DNA from: Leuconostoc pseudomesenteroides KCTC 3652 | GTDB taxonomy: Bacteria; Bacillota; Bacilli; Lactobacillales; Lactobacillaceae | DNA: 64,000 nucleotides | Direction: 5' to 3' | NCBI RefSeq assembly: GCF_014634745.1 | Contig: NZ_BMBP01000004.1 | Span: 62,001 to 126,000 of the forward strand | Shown here: piece by piece, positions 1-7,365 of the stretch | Layout: the number at the start of each line of letters is the position of its first letter | Numbering within the stretch: position 1 is the stretch's first letter | The notes under the pieces: model-generated | Told to the model about the DNA's origin: nothing | What the model saw: the letters and a program-made list of their open reading frames with translations, nothing else | Database searches by the model: none | Position numbers and translations under genes: made by a program

Positions 1-138
1 AAAAGTAACAGTTCTGTATGAAGAGGTGTTAATCGCTTGTAAATAGGCCGTACTGGTGTAATATAGATGAAGAACATTTGTCGGAAGGGATAGACAGATA
101 TCTGGCTTATCAAAAGTCGATTTGTTAAAATAGAGGAT

Positions 139-537
139 ATGCAAAAACAGAGTGGCTTCTTAACTGAATTAATAGTAGTTGGTATTGGCGGTGCCATTGG
201 TGGTAGCGCACGATATCTGTTGGGATTAGTGCCAAGCATTGGTGCTATGCCAGTGATGACAATGCTGATTAATTGGATAGGAACGTTTTTGCTTGCATCA
301 CTTGGCGCGTATCTTGCGAATCGTGAGAGCCGATTACAACCGTGGCAAACTTTTATTGGCACAGGGGTAATCGGAGGTTTCACAACTTTTAGTACGATGA
401 TTTTGCAAGTTAACCAGCAGGCTTTAACGAGCATGACAAATGCCATTATCTATGTTGTCTTAACATTGGGTGGTGGCTTGATTATGCTCAAAATTGGTCA
501 AAAGTTTGGTCGTAAAGTGAGTGAGGTGCGTTCATGA
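139..537 (+). CDS. crcB: Fluoride exporter subunit CrcB/FluC (first copy)
   Basis: A 132-residue, four-helix membrane protein of the CrcB/FluC family, which forms dual-topology fluoride channels that lower cytoplasmic fluoride. The family signature is clear: GGAIGGSARYLLG near residue 17 and GTGVIGGFTTFSTM around residues 74-87. Its stop overlaps the start of a second crcB copy by four bases (ATGA), so the two are probably translated together and assemble as a heterodimer. A GAGGA sits very close to the ATG and a TAAAAT -10-like box lies only a few bases upstream, so the 5' leader is short. No fluoride riboswitch motif is visible in the 138 bases before it. Family assignment is firm. Confidence 0.9.
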   Translation: MQKQSGFLTELIVVGIGGAIGGSARYLLGLVPSIGAMPVMTMLINWIGTFLLASLGAYLANRESRLQPWQTFIGTGVIGGFTTFSTMILQVNQQALTSMTNAIIYVVLTLGGGLIMLKIGQKFGRKVSEVRS

Positions 538-872
538 CATTACTAATTGTTGCGATTGGTGCAGGATTAGGGACAATGTTGCGATACTTAACGGTCACAT
601 TTTGGTCGACTAAGCCACAGTACCTCACAGCTATTTTTGCGGTTAATATGGTTGGTGCTTTTTTTATGGGCATACTAATGGCAACAGGCGCTACTAATGC
701 CTTGCATCATTTTTGGTCAACCGGTGTACTAGGCGGATTGACGACATTTAGTACGATGATGACCCAAAGTGAACAACATGCTACCGTGCAACAGCTACTG
801 TATTTATTGATACAACTGGTTGGCGGGTTGGTCATATTTGGTTTGGGATTTGCGTTAGCCACCTTTTTGTAA
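534..872 (+). CDS. crcB: Fluoride exporter subunit CrcB/FluC (second copy)
   Basis: A 112-residue partner of the preceding gene with the same fold: GAGLGTMLRYL at residues 8-18 and STGVLGGLTTFSTMMTQSEQ around residues 62-81. Paired, unequal crcB genes are common in Gram-positive bacteria, where the two subunits insert in opposite orientation to build one fluoride channel. The start codon lies inside the stop of the first copy, which argues for coupled translation and equal stoichiometry. It is followed 15 bases later by the DegV gene with a GGAGAG ribosome site. Confidence 0.9.
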   Translation: MTLLIVAIGAGLGTMLRYLTVTFWSTKPQYLTAIFAVNMVGAFFMGILMATGATNALHHFWSTGVLGGLTTFSTMMTQSEQHATVQQLLYLLIQLVGGLVIFGLGFALATFL

Positions 873-887
873 TTATGGAGAGAACAC

Positions 888-1769
888 ATGAGTAAAATAG
901 CAGTTATTATTGATTCCTCATCAGCGATGCCAGTGGTAACGCGGAATCGTTATCACATTTTTCAGGTCAATGATCCCATCATTTTTGGTGATGAAGTCTA
1001 CAAAGAAAGTGTTGATATTCATGACCTTGGTGAGCTGGTTAAGATGATGAAAGATAAGAAGCAAATTGCTTCGACTTCGCAACCAGCACCTGGCGATTGG
1101 GAAGAAGCTTTGAATTTAGCTAAGGCCTCAGGTTACGATCAGGCTTTGTTGGTCACATTATCATCAGGTATTTCAGGCACTTATCAAACGGCTGCAGCAG
1201 TCGCTGATAGTTATGAAGGTATGTCTGATGTGCGCGCATGGGATTCAAAAATTGCCGTCATGGGCGCTGGCATGCAGGCGTTAATGGCTGCTGCTATGGC
1301 TGAAAAAGGAAAAACGCTAGATGAAATCATGGTAGCGCTTGAGAAATTGCGCGAGTCGATTGTGGTTCGTTTTGTGGTTAATGACATTTCACATTTGCAA
1401 CGGACAGGGCGTTTGTCACGTGGTGCGGCCTTAGTGGGCGGTTTGCTCAATATTAAGCCGATATTATCAATGGACGTGCAAGATGAAGGTAAGATTGGTG
1501 CTGTTGGTAAGGCCAGAAAAATGAGTGGGGCGTTGAAAGAAATTAAAGAAACGCTACGTCAATCATTAGCCGAAGTCGATTATCCCGTGCGTGCCATTGT
1601 AGTCGACGGAAACGACGCCAAATTAGGAGATAAGTGGCTTAAAGATTTGCAGGCTGAGTATCCTACTGTCAAATTTGAACGTGGGGTATTAGGTGCGTTT
1701 ATTGGTGTTCACACAGGTGACGGCGCTATGGGCGTTCTCTGGGCACATGATTGGGAAGATTTAATTTAA
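888..1769 (+). CDS. DegV family fatty-acid-binding protein
   Basis: A 293-residue soluble protein of the DegV family. These proteins bind one fatty acid; the FakB members present it to the kinase FakA for phosphorylation and membrane lipid synthesis. The features seen are the opening AVIIDSSSAMP, the TSQPAPGDW segment near residue 65, the SSGISGTYQTA loop near residue 92, and the HLQRTGRLSRGAALVGGLLNIKPIL segment near residues 168-192, all typical of the family. No fakA is in the window, so a FakB role is an inference. The gene starts just after the crcB pair and ends at a strong terminator. Confidence 0.85.
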   Translation: MSKIAVIIDSSSAMPVVTRNRYHIFQVNDPIIFGDEVYKESVDIHDLGELVKMMKDKKQIASTSQPAPGDWEEALNLAKASGYDQALLVTLSSGISGTYQTAAAVADSYEGMSDVRAWDSKIAVMGAGMQALMAAAMAEKGKTLDEIMVALEKLRESIVVRFVVNDISHLQRTGRLSRGAALVGGLLNIKPILSMDVQDEGKIGAVGKARKMSGALKEIKETLRQSLAEVDYPVRAIVVDGNDAKLGDKWLKDLQAEYPTVKFERGVLGAFIGVHTGDGAMGVLWAHDWEDLI

Positions 1770-1785
1770 CTTAGAACAAAAATAG

Positions 1786-1817
1786 AAAGCATTGTCATAT
1801 CGATGACAATGCTTTTT
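1786..1817 (+). terminator. Intrinsic terminator after the DegV gene
   Basis: A perfect 10-bp stem, GCATTGTCAT at 1789-1798 pairing with ATGACAATGC at 1803-1812, is followed by five T. The A-rich left flank means it may also work on the minus strand, but no minus-strand gene ends here. Confidence 0.85.
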
Positions 1818-1876
1818 GAGTCTTTTAGTATCGTAAATGAAAGCGGTGCGTTACACTAAAAGGAGAGGAAATCACG

Positions 1877-2359
1877 ATGGTAATAAAAAAATGGCAGCAT
1901 GTCGCCCTATTAGTTGGAACGGTTGTTGTTGTGGAAGCAATTGGTGGGTTATCGGCTTTGTTGGCTGGTGACATTAAGCAAATTTATAATCAGTTAGTAC
2001 AGCCACCACTATCGCCGCCAGATTTTGTTTTTGGGATTGTTTGGCCAATTTTGTACTTATTAATTGGTGTGGCTGCCTATCTACTCATAGTTAGCCAGTA
2101 TCATGCAGCAGCCAAAAAGACTAATTTACTGATATTTGCGTTACAGCTCTTTGTTAATTTTATCTGGAGTATTGTGTTTTTTGGCGGTAACCTTTACTGG
2201 ATTGGCGTGCCGATTATTCTTGTATTGGATGCTTTGGTAATTGCTTGTATTGTTAACTTCAGGCGCAATCAATTGTGGGCAAGTTATTTGATGTATCCTT
2301 ACTTGGCGTGGATTTTGTTTGCGACTTACCTCACGATTGCCGTGGCTATCTTAAATTAA
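1877..2359 (+). CDS. tspO: TspO/MBR family tryptophan-rich sensory protein
   Basis: A 160-residue protein with five predicted membrane helices. The TspO/MBR hallmarks are present: QPPLSPPDFVFGIVWPILYLLIGVAAYL (residues about 41-68) and the aromatic-rich FVNFIWSIVFFGGN segment near residue 92. Bacterial TspO proteins bind porphyrins and other hydrophobic ligands and are linked to stress responses; the substrate here cannot be told from sequence. AGGAGAGG lies 9 bases before the ATG. The gene stands alone between two terminators. Confidence 0.85.
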   Translation: MVIKKWQHVALLVGTVVVVEAIGGLSALLAGDIKQIYNQLVQPPLSPPDFVFGIVWPILYLLIGVAAYLLIVSQYHAAAKKTNLLIFALQLFVNFIWSIVFFGGNLYWIGVPIILVLDALVIACIVNFRRNQLWASYLMYPYLAWILFATYLTIAVAILN

Positions 2360-2387
2360 AAAGTGACAGTTTCGTCAACTGTTAATC

Positions 2388-2420
2388 AACCGAGTCGTTC
2401 TAAAAATGGCTCGGTTTTGT
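2388..2420 (+). terminator. Terminator after tspO
   Basis: AACCGAGTC at 2388-2396 pairs with GGCTCGGTT (one G-T wobble) near 2408-2416, followed by a T-rich stretch. The -10 box of the next gene (TATAAT, 2423-2428) begins right behind it. Confidence 0.65.
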
Positions 2421-2459
2421 TGTATAATTAAATCACATAACTATTTACGGGGGTTACTA

Positions 2460-3098
2460 ATGCAACGTTCAAAACGTTACCTGATTGTTTATGAGGTATT
2501 AAACGCTGTAACACACGGTTTAGGTTTTATTTTAGCCGTGATTGCTGGCATCGCATTGCTATTTCATGTCTTGCAACGACCAGTATCTGCTTTTGAGTTG
2601 ACAGCGATAATCTTATATATCGCCACAGTTGGCTTGTTTTTGCTAGCATCAACTTTGTTTCATTCGTTGGTATTCACGCGTGCGGCCAAAGTATTCCAAT
2701 TTTTCGACCATGCGGGTATTTATCTGGTGATTTTAGGCAGTTATACACCGTACACCTGGCTACTGATTAAAGGCTGGGTCGGCTGGAGTATCTGGGGTGC
2801 CATTTTGGCAATGACGATTGCTGGTTTTGTCTACGACTTATTCTTTGTGGGACGCTGGCCATGGGTGTCGGTAGTCATTTACCTTGTGATGGGATGGTTG
2901 ATTATTTTGGCAATGCCGATTTTGTGGGGTGTGTTGTCGCACACAGCCTTCTGGTTGCTTTTGGCTGGCGGCTTAACCTATTCTGCGGGCACGATTTTTT
3001 ATCTGATCCCTAAGATTCCTATGGGGCATGTTTACTGGCACCTCTTCGTACTCGGTGGTGCTGGCTTGATGTATGCCAGTATCTTTATTTCACTCTAA
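2460..3098 (+). CDS. Haemolysin III / PAQR family membrane protein
   Basis: A 212-residue, seven-helix membrane protein of the haemolysin III (PAQR-like) family. The conserved metal-site pattern is visible: E10 and H17 in the first helix region (YEVLNAVTHGLG), HS near residue 60 (LFHSLV), the DHAGIY motif, and the C-terminal HVYWHLFVL. Despite the name, most bacterial members are housekeeping membrane hydrolases of unknown substrate. The longer open frame from 2406 starts inside the upstream terminator, before the TATAAT at 2423-2428. The ATG at 2460, behind a GGGGGT ribosome site, is therefore the better start. Confidence 0.85.
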   Translation: MQRSKRYLIVYEVLNAVTHGLGFILAVIAGIALLFHVLQRPVSAFELTAIILYIATVGLFLLASTLFHSLVFTRAAKVFQFFDHAGIYLVILGSYTPYTWLLIKGWVGWSIWGAILAMTIAGFVYDLFFVGRWPWVSVVIYLVMGWLIILAMPILWGVLSHTAFWLLLAGGLTYSAGTIFYLIPKIPMGHVYWHLFVLGGAGLMYASIFISL

Positions 3099-3138
3099 AA
3101 ATTTAAACAAAATCAATGTGATATTATTGTTTTTGAGC

Positions 3139-3144
3139 TATAAT
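3139..3144 (+). promoter_or_regulatory. -10 box before the 84-residue protein gene
   Basis: TATAAT at 3139-3144 lies 35 bases before the ATG at 3179. An AGGAGG ribosome site is at 3164-3169. No good -35 box is seen at 17 bp. Confidence 0.5.
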
Positions 3145-3178
3145 ATAGCTGTTAAATGATTGCAGGAGGAATGAAAAT

Positions 3179-3433
3179 ATGGCATTGACACAATCACACG
3201 TTAAGCAATGGGTAATTGATCAGCACTTGGATACTTGGGGGCCAGTCAACGTTACCTGGCAGGATGATTTGAAGCGTACGGTGATTATCGTCGCTGACGG
3301 TACGAAAAACCAAGTTCGTCAAGAGATTGAGAAAATTGTTGCTGGTAATATTGAAAAGGGCATCATTTCAAAAGAAGACGCAAATGACTTTCTTGATTCC
3401 TTACATGTTAATGATTATGCTGTTGAAGATTGA
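3179..3433 (+). CDS. Small conserved-looking cytoplasmic protein, function unknown
   Basis: An 84-residue acidic, soluble protein with no signal peptide or membrane segment. It has a strong AGGAGG ribosome site and its own promoter and terminator, so it is a genuine single-gene unit. The predicted make-up is an N-terminal helix (SHVKQWVIDQHLDTWG), a short beta pair and a helical C-terminal half with EDANDFLDSL. I do not recognise a family and assign no function. Confidence 0.7.
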   Translation: MALTQSHVKQWVIDQHLDTWGPVNVTWQDDLKRTVIIVADGTKNQVRQEIEKIVAGNIEKGIISKEDANDFLDSLHVNDYAVED

Positions 3434-3452
3434 GCCGAAAGGCTTTTTTTTT
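3433..3452 (+). terminator. Short hairpin terminator overlapping the stop codon
   Basis: AGCC-GAAA-GGCT (3433-3444), a GNRA-looped stem, is followed by a run of eight or more T. The first A of the stem is the last base of the TGA stop. Confidence 0.8.
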
Positions 3453-3474
3453 GACAAAAATTGTGTGTTTATCG

Positions 3475-3504
3475 GTCAAGTGTGTGTTTAAAATGGTCAA
3501 TTGT
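3475..3504 (-). promoter_or_regulatory. AgrA/ComE-type (LytTR) direct repeat upstream of the secreted-protein gene
   Basis: Read on the minus strand, ACAATTGAC (3496-3504) and ACACTTGAC (3475-3483) are separated by exactly 12 bp, a 21-bp period. This is the spacing and ACAnTTnnn half-site known for AgrA and ComE regulators. A weaker third ACAATTTTT lies 10 bp further on. On the plus strand the pair is seen as repeated TGTGTGTTTA and GGTCAA blocks. A TATACT -10 box follows at 3537-3542 without a good -35 box, which fits an activator-dependent promoter. Confidence 0.6.
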
Positions 3505-3607
3505 GCTGGTTTATCAATATTATTTTTATGAGTCGATATACTTAATTTTGTACCAAGCAAGGTTAGCAAGTAGTTGACCCATTGGTTCAAAAAAGGAGGA
3601 TAAGACA

Positions 3608-4027
3608 ATGATTAAAAAATCATTATTACTGAGTATTGCTACATTAGGAATAGGGATGTGTGTGGTAACCGTACATCCACATGCAGCCAGTATTGAGCAA
3701 ATGAAAGCCAATGTTAATGCAGATACAGGCGCAATTTTTAGTGAAGAATTGGGGCGTGATATGACTAAAAGTGAGGCAGGTCTTTACTTTGAAACGGTTA
3801 GTCAAGCACAACGCAAATTAGGATTATCAACTTCACAAGTGACGCCGGAAATTGATAAAGCGGCTCGACAAGTGGTAGCTGAGAATACCAAGAAGCCAGT
3901 GGTTGCTGCTAAGGATAAGACGAAGATTAAGTCTTTGACATTAAAGCATCAAGCGATATCACCAGTTAAAAGTCATGTGAATTTGCTAGAAGGTGTTTGG
4001 GAAACCATTCAAAGTGTCTTATTATAA
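3608..4027 (+). CDS. Secreted protein of unknown function next to the two-component system
   Basis: A 139-residue precursor with a clear signal peptide: charged MIKK, hydrophobic core to residue 23, likely cleavage after HPHAA near residue 27. The mature part is about 112 residues, lysine-rich in the middle (KKPVVAAKDKTKIK) and ends in an amphipathic LLEGVWETIQSVLL. There are no cysteines in the mature part and no anchoring signal. The ribosome site AGGAGG is strong. It lies directly upstream of a kinase/LytTR pair and behind LytTR-type repeats, so it is either a target of that system or its extracellular partner or signal. No family recognised. Confidence 0.7.
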   Translation: MIKKSLLLSIATLGIGMCVVTVHPHAASIEQMKANVNADTGAIFSEELGRDMTKSEAGLYFETVSQAQRKLGLSTSQVTPEIDKAARQVVAENTKKPVVAAKDKTKIKSLTLKHQAISPVKSHVNLLEGVWETIQSVLL

Positions 4028-4071
4028 TTTTATTACGAAATTAATTAAAAATAATCCTATCAAGCTAATGG

Positions 4072-4096
4072 CCGCCTAGTGTACAAGGCGGTTTTT
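4072..4096 (+). terminator. Terminator between the secreted protein and the two-component genes
   Basis: CCGCCT (4072-4077) pairs with AGGCGG (4086-4091), followed by TTTTT. The kinase/regulator pair must therefore have its own promoter in the AT-rich 4097-4165 stretch. Confidence 0.8.
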
Positions 4097-4173
4097 ACTT
4101 GTTAATATATAACATGAAAGAATAAATTATATTTTAGATATTGCGCTAGTATATTACAAAAAATGAGGTATCT

Positions 4174-4872
4174 ATGAAGGTAGCAATTTGTGATGATTCA
4201 CTCGTATTAGCTAATCAAGTTGACACACTGTTGCACAACTATGATATGAAGCGATTTGATGTTGATGTTTTTACTAATCCTTTGCGACTATTAGCTTCAT
4301 TAGCTGATAACTATTATGACTTTTTCATCCTTGACATTGAAATGCCTGAAATGTCTGGTGTTGTGTTAGCAGGTCAAATCAGGGATTTTGGTAACGCTAA
4401 TCCTATTATTTTTGTGACCAGCTATAAGGAATACATGGAAGATGTTTTTGCTTTACACACATTTGATTATTTAATCAAACCGCTGACACAAGAAAAAATG
4501 AATCAATCGTTGAAACGCTTAACCAACTATTTAGGGTTACAAAGTCGACGATTCACTTTCACTTTCAATCGTACGTCACATAGTTTGGATTTAACAGAAA
4601 TTAGATATTTTGAAAAAAATCGCCATACGGTTCTGATTCATACAAGAGACCAAATCTATGAAACATCGATGACTACTGCTGATGTATTAGCTAAATTAGA
4701 TCATCGTTTCGTTCAGGTTCATCAATCCTTTATTGTAAATGTCAATGCAGTTAAGCATTTGAAAAATCAATCGTTAATTCTAAACGATGAGATCATAATT
4801 CCAATTAGTCGCAAGTATCAAAGACAAGCTAAAATCGCCATTATGGCGGCTTTGAGGGAAATGATGTCATGA
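4174..4872 (+). CDS. LytTR-type response regulator (AgrA/ComE family)
   Basis: A 232-residue regulator with an N-terminal receiver domain (about 1-120) and a C-terminal LytTR DNA-binding domain (about 130-230). Receiver residues are present: the acidic pair D7-D8, the phospho-acceptor D54 in FILDIEMPEMSG, T82 and K102. The LytTR part shows ENRYFEKN-like IRYFEKNRHTVLIHT and the FVQVHQSFIVNVNAVKHL segment. LytTR regulators bind pairs of roughly 9-bp direct repeats about 12 bp apart; such repeats occur at several surface genes in this window. The stop overlaps the kinase start (ATGA), so the two are co-translated. Likely an activator of surface proteins, by inference. Confidence 0.9.
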   Translation: MKVAICDDSLVLANQVDTLLHNYDMKRFDVDVFTNPLRLLASLADNYYDFFILDIEMPEMSGVVLAGQIRDFGNANPIIFVTSYKEYMEDVFALHTFDYLIKPLTQEKMNQSLKRLTNYLGLQSRRFTFTFNRTSHSLDLTEIRYFEKNRHTVLIHTRDQIYETSMTTADVLAKLDHRFVQVHQSFIVNVNAVKHLKNQSLILNDEIIIPISRKYQRQAKIAIMAALREMMS

Positions 4873-6206
4873 AATTAATGGTAGAAATTTATGTCAGTAA
4901 TCTGACTTTATTGGCTGTTATGTTGGGGATGGTTGCCAGTTTTTTTAGGCAATCCTTGTTTATCAATTATCGGCCAACGCGTGTCACTCTCGGAATTTTG
5001 GGTAGTTTATTGTTTTACTTGTGGTTTTTAGTGGCGCAAAATAATGTAGGATTCGTGCAATTATTGTCAAATGAAATTGGCAAACAGTGGCATTTGGACA
5101 TTAGTTTGCTATTGTCACTGTTGATTGTTGTATGTTTTTGCTGGTTTGCTGTGATTCCGGCTAAGTCAAGTCTGTTAGCCAGTTGTTTTTGGACGAGCAT
5201 TTTGGTTGAGGGGCTTTACGCTAGTCAGTTTATTGGTGATATTGTCTTCAATCAATTATTGCCATTATTGCAATCGTTGCATGTCGTTAGTGTTTGGGGA
5301 CGTACAGGTATTGAACTAATATTGGTAGTAGCCACGACACTGATGTTGAAGTATTGGTTAAAGCCAACACTTGTCCAAACCACAAATCGTAATCAGTTTG
5401 TTCAAATCACCTTAATTTTAATGGTCAATATGTCAACGGTGGTGTTGTTTTATTTCATGCGCGACATTTATTATCCAGTGGATTTATCGTTTGAAAAGGT
5501 TTGGTTAGTTGTCCTCATTATTGTGGTACTGAATATTTTTGTTCTAGTCATTTATCAAGGGCAAAACATCTATTATTTGAAATTACATCAAATTGAACGT
5601 GAAAATGAAATCTTGCAACGGGAAATTGCGACGATTAACCTCACTAAGGCTAATTGGGAAAAGATTACAGCAATCAAACATGATTTACGCAACCAAAACA
5701 TTGTTTTATTGGGATTAATTGAACAAGGCGACTATGATCAAGCAAAGACATTGATTCGAAATGGTATGTCAGGATTAACGATAGGGACGCATTTTTTTAC
5801 GCGTAATACCTTGCTTAATTATTTACTCAATGAAAAAAATAATTTAGCTAAAGCACAAGGTATTCAATTAGACAGTCAAATTTTGGTGCCGGAATCTTTA
5901 ACCATTCCTAATGATATTTTGGCAATTGTGATTGGCAATTTATTGGATAATGCGTTTTCAGCAGTTGCGCGTCATCGTCAAGGCAAAAAAATCGTCTCAC
6001 TCGTGGTTAAGGCAGTCAATCAAAAATTATTGATTCAGGTCAGCAATGCGTTTAATGTTGATGAAGTCGATAGTCGACGTGACCGGTTGCAAAAGGGGTT
6101 TGGATTGAAAAATATCAAACAAATTGTCGAAAAATACGACGGTTTGTATCAACAACAAACCAATGGTTCTCAATATGACGTCAGCATTATATTTTTTGAC
6201 ATCTAA
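4869..6206 (+). CDS. AgrC-like sensor histidine kinase (GHKL type)
   Basis: A 445-residue sensor kinase with six or seven membrane helices in residues 1-230, a short coiled linker (YYLKLHQIERENEILQREI), and a cytoplasmic GHKL kinase. H271 in AIKHDLRNQN is the expected phospho-histidine. N357/N361 in IVIGNLLDNAF form the N box and KGFGLKNI (409-416) the G box. This is the architecture of peptide-sensing kinases such as AgrC and ComD. No agrB/agrD-like gene is found nearby, so the ligand is unknown. The four-base overlap with the regulator gene fixes them as a pair. Confidence 0.9.
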   Translation: MKLMVEIYVSNLTLLAVMLGMVASFFRQSLFINYRPTRVTLGILGSLLFYLWFLVAQNNVGFVQLLSNEIGKQWHLDISLLLSLLIVVCFCWFAVIPAKSSLLASCFWTSILVEGLYASQFIGDIVFNQLLPLLQSLHVVSVWGRTGIELILVVATTLMLKYWLKPTLVQTTNRNQFVQITLILMVNMSTVVLFYFMRDIYYPVDLSFEKVWLVVLIIVVLNIFVLVIYQGQNIYYLKLHQIERENEILQREIATINLTKANWEKITAIKHDLRNQNIVLLGLIEQGDYDQAKTLIRNGMSGLTIGTHFFTRNTLLNYLLNEKNNLAKAQGIQLDSQILVPESLTIPNDILAIVIGNLLDNAFSAVARHRQGKKIVSLVVKAVNQKLLIQVSNAFNVDEVDSRRDRLQKGFGLKNIKQIVEKYDGLYQQQTNGSQYDVSIIFFDI

Positions 6207-6210
6207 GCAC

Positions 6211-6242
6211 AAAAAAAGCTATCAGAATTAATTCTGATAGCT
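6211..6242 (-). terminator. Terminator of tRNA-Lys (minus strand)
   Basis: A perfect 26-base palindrome at 6217-6242 lies just beyond the tRNA 3' end and is followed on the minus strand by seven T (6217-6211). It may also stop read-through from the kinase gene, though the plus strand lacks a T run. Confidence 0.8.
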
Positions 6243-6249
6243 GATATAG

Positions 6250-6322
6250 TGGTCAGCCAGGGGCTCGAACCCTGGACCCACGGATTAAGAGTCCGTTGCT
6301 CTACCAACTGAGCTAGCTGACC
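6250..6322 (-). tRNA. tRNA-Lys (anticodon CTT)
   Basis: A 73-nt cloverleaf on the minus strand. The acceptor stem is GGTCAGC pairing with GCTGACC and a discriminator A. The D arm is GCTCAGTTGGTAGAGC. The anticodon loop is CTCTTAA between ACGGA and TCCGT, giving CTT (lysine, AAG codon). The T arm contains GGTTCGAGCC. CCA is not encoded. Confidence 0.95.
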
Positions 6323-6464
6323 ATATTTTTTGTTTCACAACAATAAATATAATACCACGTGATTTATGAAAAAGCAAGCAGCAAATATGATAAAATGGAA
6401 CTATTCTCAATATGGAAGGAAAAGCGTTGACTGTTGATAAACAGTTTTGAACGCGTTTAGACAC

Positions 6465-7319
6465 ATGCTAGATCTGATTAAATCAATCATTATTGGTATT
6501 GTTGAAGGCCTGACAGAATTTTTGCCAGTGTCATCAACAGGGCACATTATTTTGGCGGAAACACTGATGAAAATCCCCGGCGGCGCTGTGTGGACGAAGT
6601 CTTTCACCCCATTTTTCGATTATGCCATTCAATTGGGTGCCATTTTTGCCGTGATTCAGCTTTATTTCAACAAACTGAATCCGTTTTCATCTCAAAAAAC
6701 AGACCGTGAAAAGTTCCAAACATGGCGTTTGTGGATTCGTGTAGCAGTTGGTGTTTTGCCCGCTGTGGTCTTTGGTTTATTGCTGAATGACTTCATGGAC
6801 GCACATTTGCTGAATTTCTGGGTTGTTTCAGCGATGTTGATTATTTATGGTGTGATCTTCATTGTGATTGAAAATCGTCAAAAAGGCATTGCACCTTTAA
6901 TTACAGACGTCAATCAAATTACGTTTAAGCTAGCGCTCTACATTGGTTTGTTCCAAGTTTTGTCATTAGTACCCGGAACATCTCGTTCAGGTGCCACGAT
7001 TCTTGGGGCGATTATTCTTGGTGCTTCGCGCTTCGTCGCGGCGGAATTTTCATTTTTCCTATCAATTCCGGTGATGTTTGGTGTTACGTTATTGAAGATG
7101 TTCAAATTCTTCCATGAAGGTGGCTCATTCACGGGTATGCAAGGCTTGGTTATGCTCTTTGGCTTCGTAGTATCTTGGATTGTGGCGTTGTTTGCGATTA
7201 AGTTCATGATGAATTACATCAAAAATAACGACTTCAAGGCGTTTGGTTACTACCGTATTATCGTTGGTGTGATCTTCTTGTTGCTTGGTGTGACAGGTGT
7301 GATTACGACAATGCATTAA
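6465..7319 (+). CDS. uppP: Undecaprenyl-diphosphatase UppP (BacA)
   Basis: A multi-pass membrane phosphatase that recycles undecaprenyl pyrophosphate for cell-wall synthesis and confers bacitracin tolerance. The two catalytic signatures are intact: EGLTEFLPVSSTGH (residues about 14-27) and LVPGTSRSGAT (about 167-177). From ATG 6465 it is 284 residues, matching the usual MLDLIK start. That ATG has no ribosome site. An alternative TTG at 6447 overlaps the stop of a 7-codon leader (TTG 6427 to TGA 6450) that does have a GGAAGGA site. Starting there would add six residues and couple translation to the leader. Confidence 0.93.
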   Translation: MLDLIKSIIIGIVEGLTEFLPVSSTGHIILAETLMKIPGGAVWTKSFTPFFDYAIQLGAIFAVIQLYFNKLNPFSSQKTDREKFQTWRLWIRVAVGVLPAVVFGLLLNDFMDAHLLNFWVVSAMLIIYGVIFIVIENRQKGIAPLITDVNQITFKLALYIGLFQVLSLVPGTSRSGATILGAIILGASRFVAAEFSFFLSIPVMFGVTLLKMFKFFHEGGSFTGMQGLVMLFGFVVSWIVALFAIKFMMNYIKNNDFKAFGYYRIIVGVIFLLLGVTGVITTMH

Positions 7320-7325
7320 ACTATT

Positions 7326-7361
7326 AAAAATCCCTGACACGATATGGTCAGGGATTTTTTT
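7326..7361 (+). terminator. Bidirectional terminator between uppP and the WxL gene
   Basis: TCCCTGAC (7331-7338) pairs with GTCAGGGA (7347-7354), flanked by A's on the left and T's on the right. It can end both uppP (plus) and the WxL gene that stops at 7366 (minus). Confidence 0.88.
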
Positions 7362-7365
7362 GTGC

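Noticed and set aside
1-138. Fluoride riboswitch or gene end upstream of crcB.
   Set aside because: No recognisable fluoride aptamer core and no supportable coding frame; only a TAAAAT promoter-like box near 127-132.
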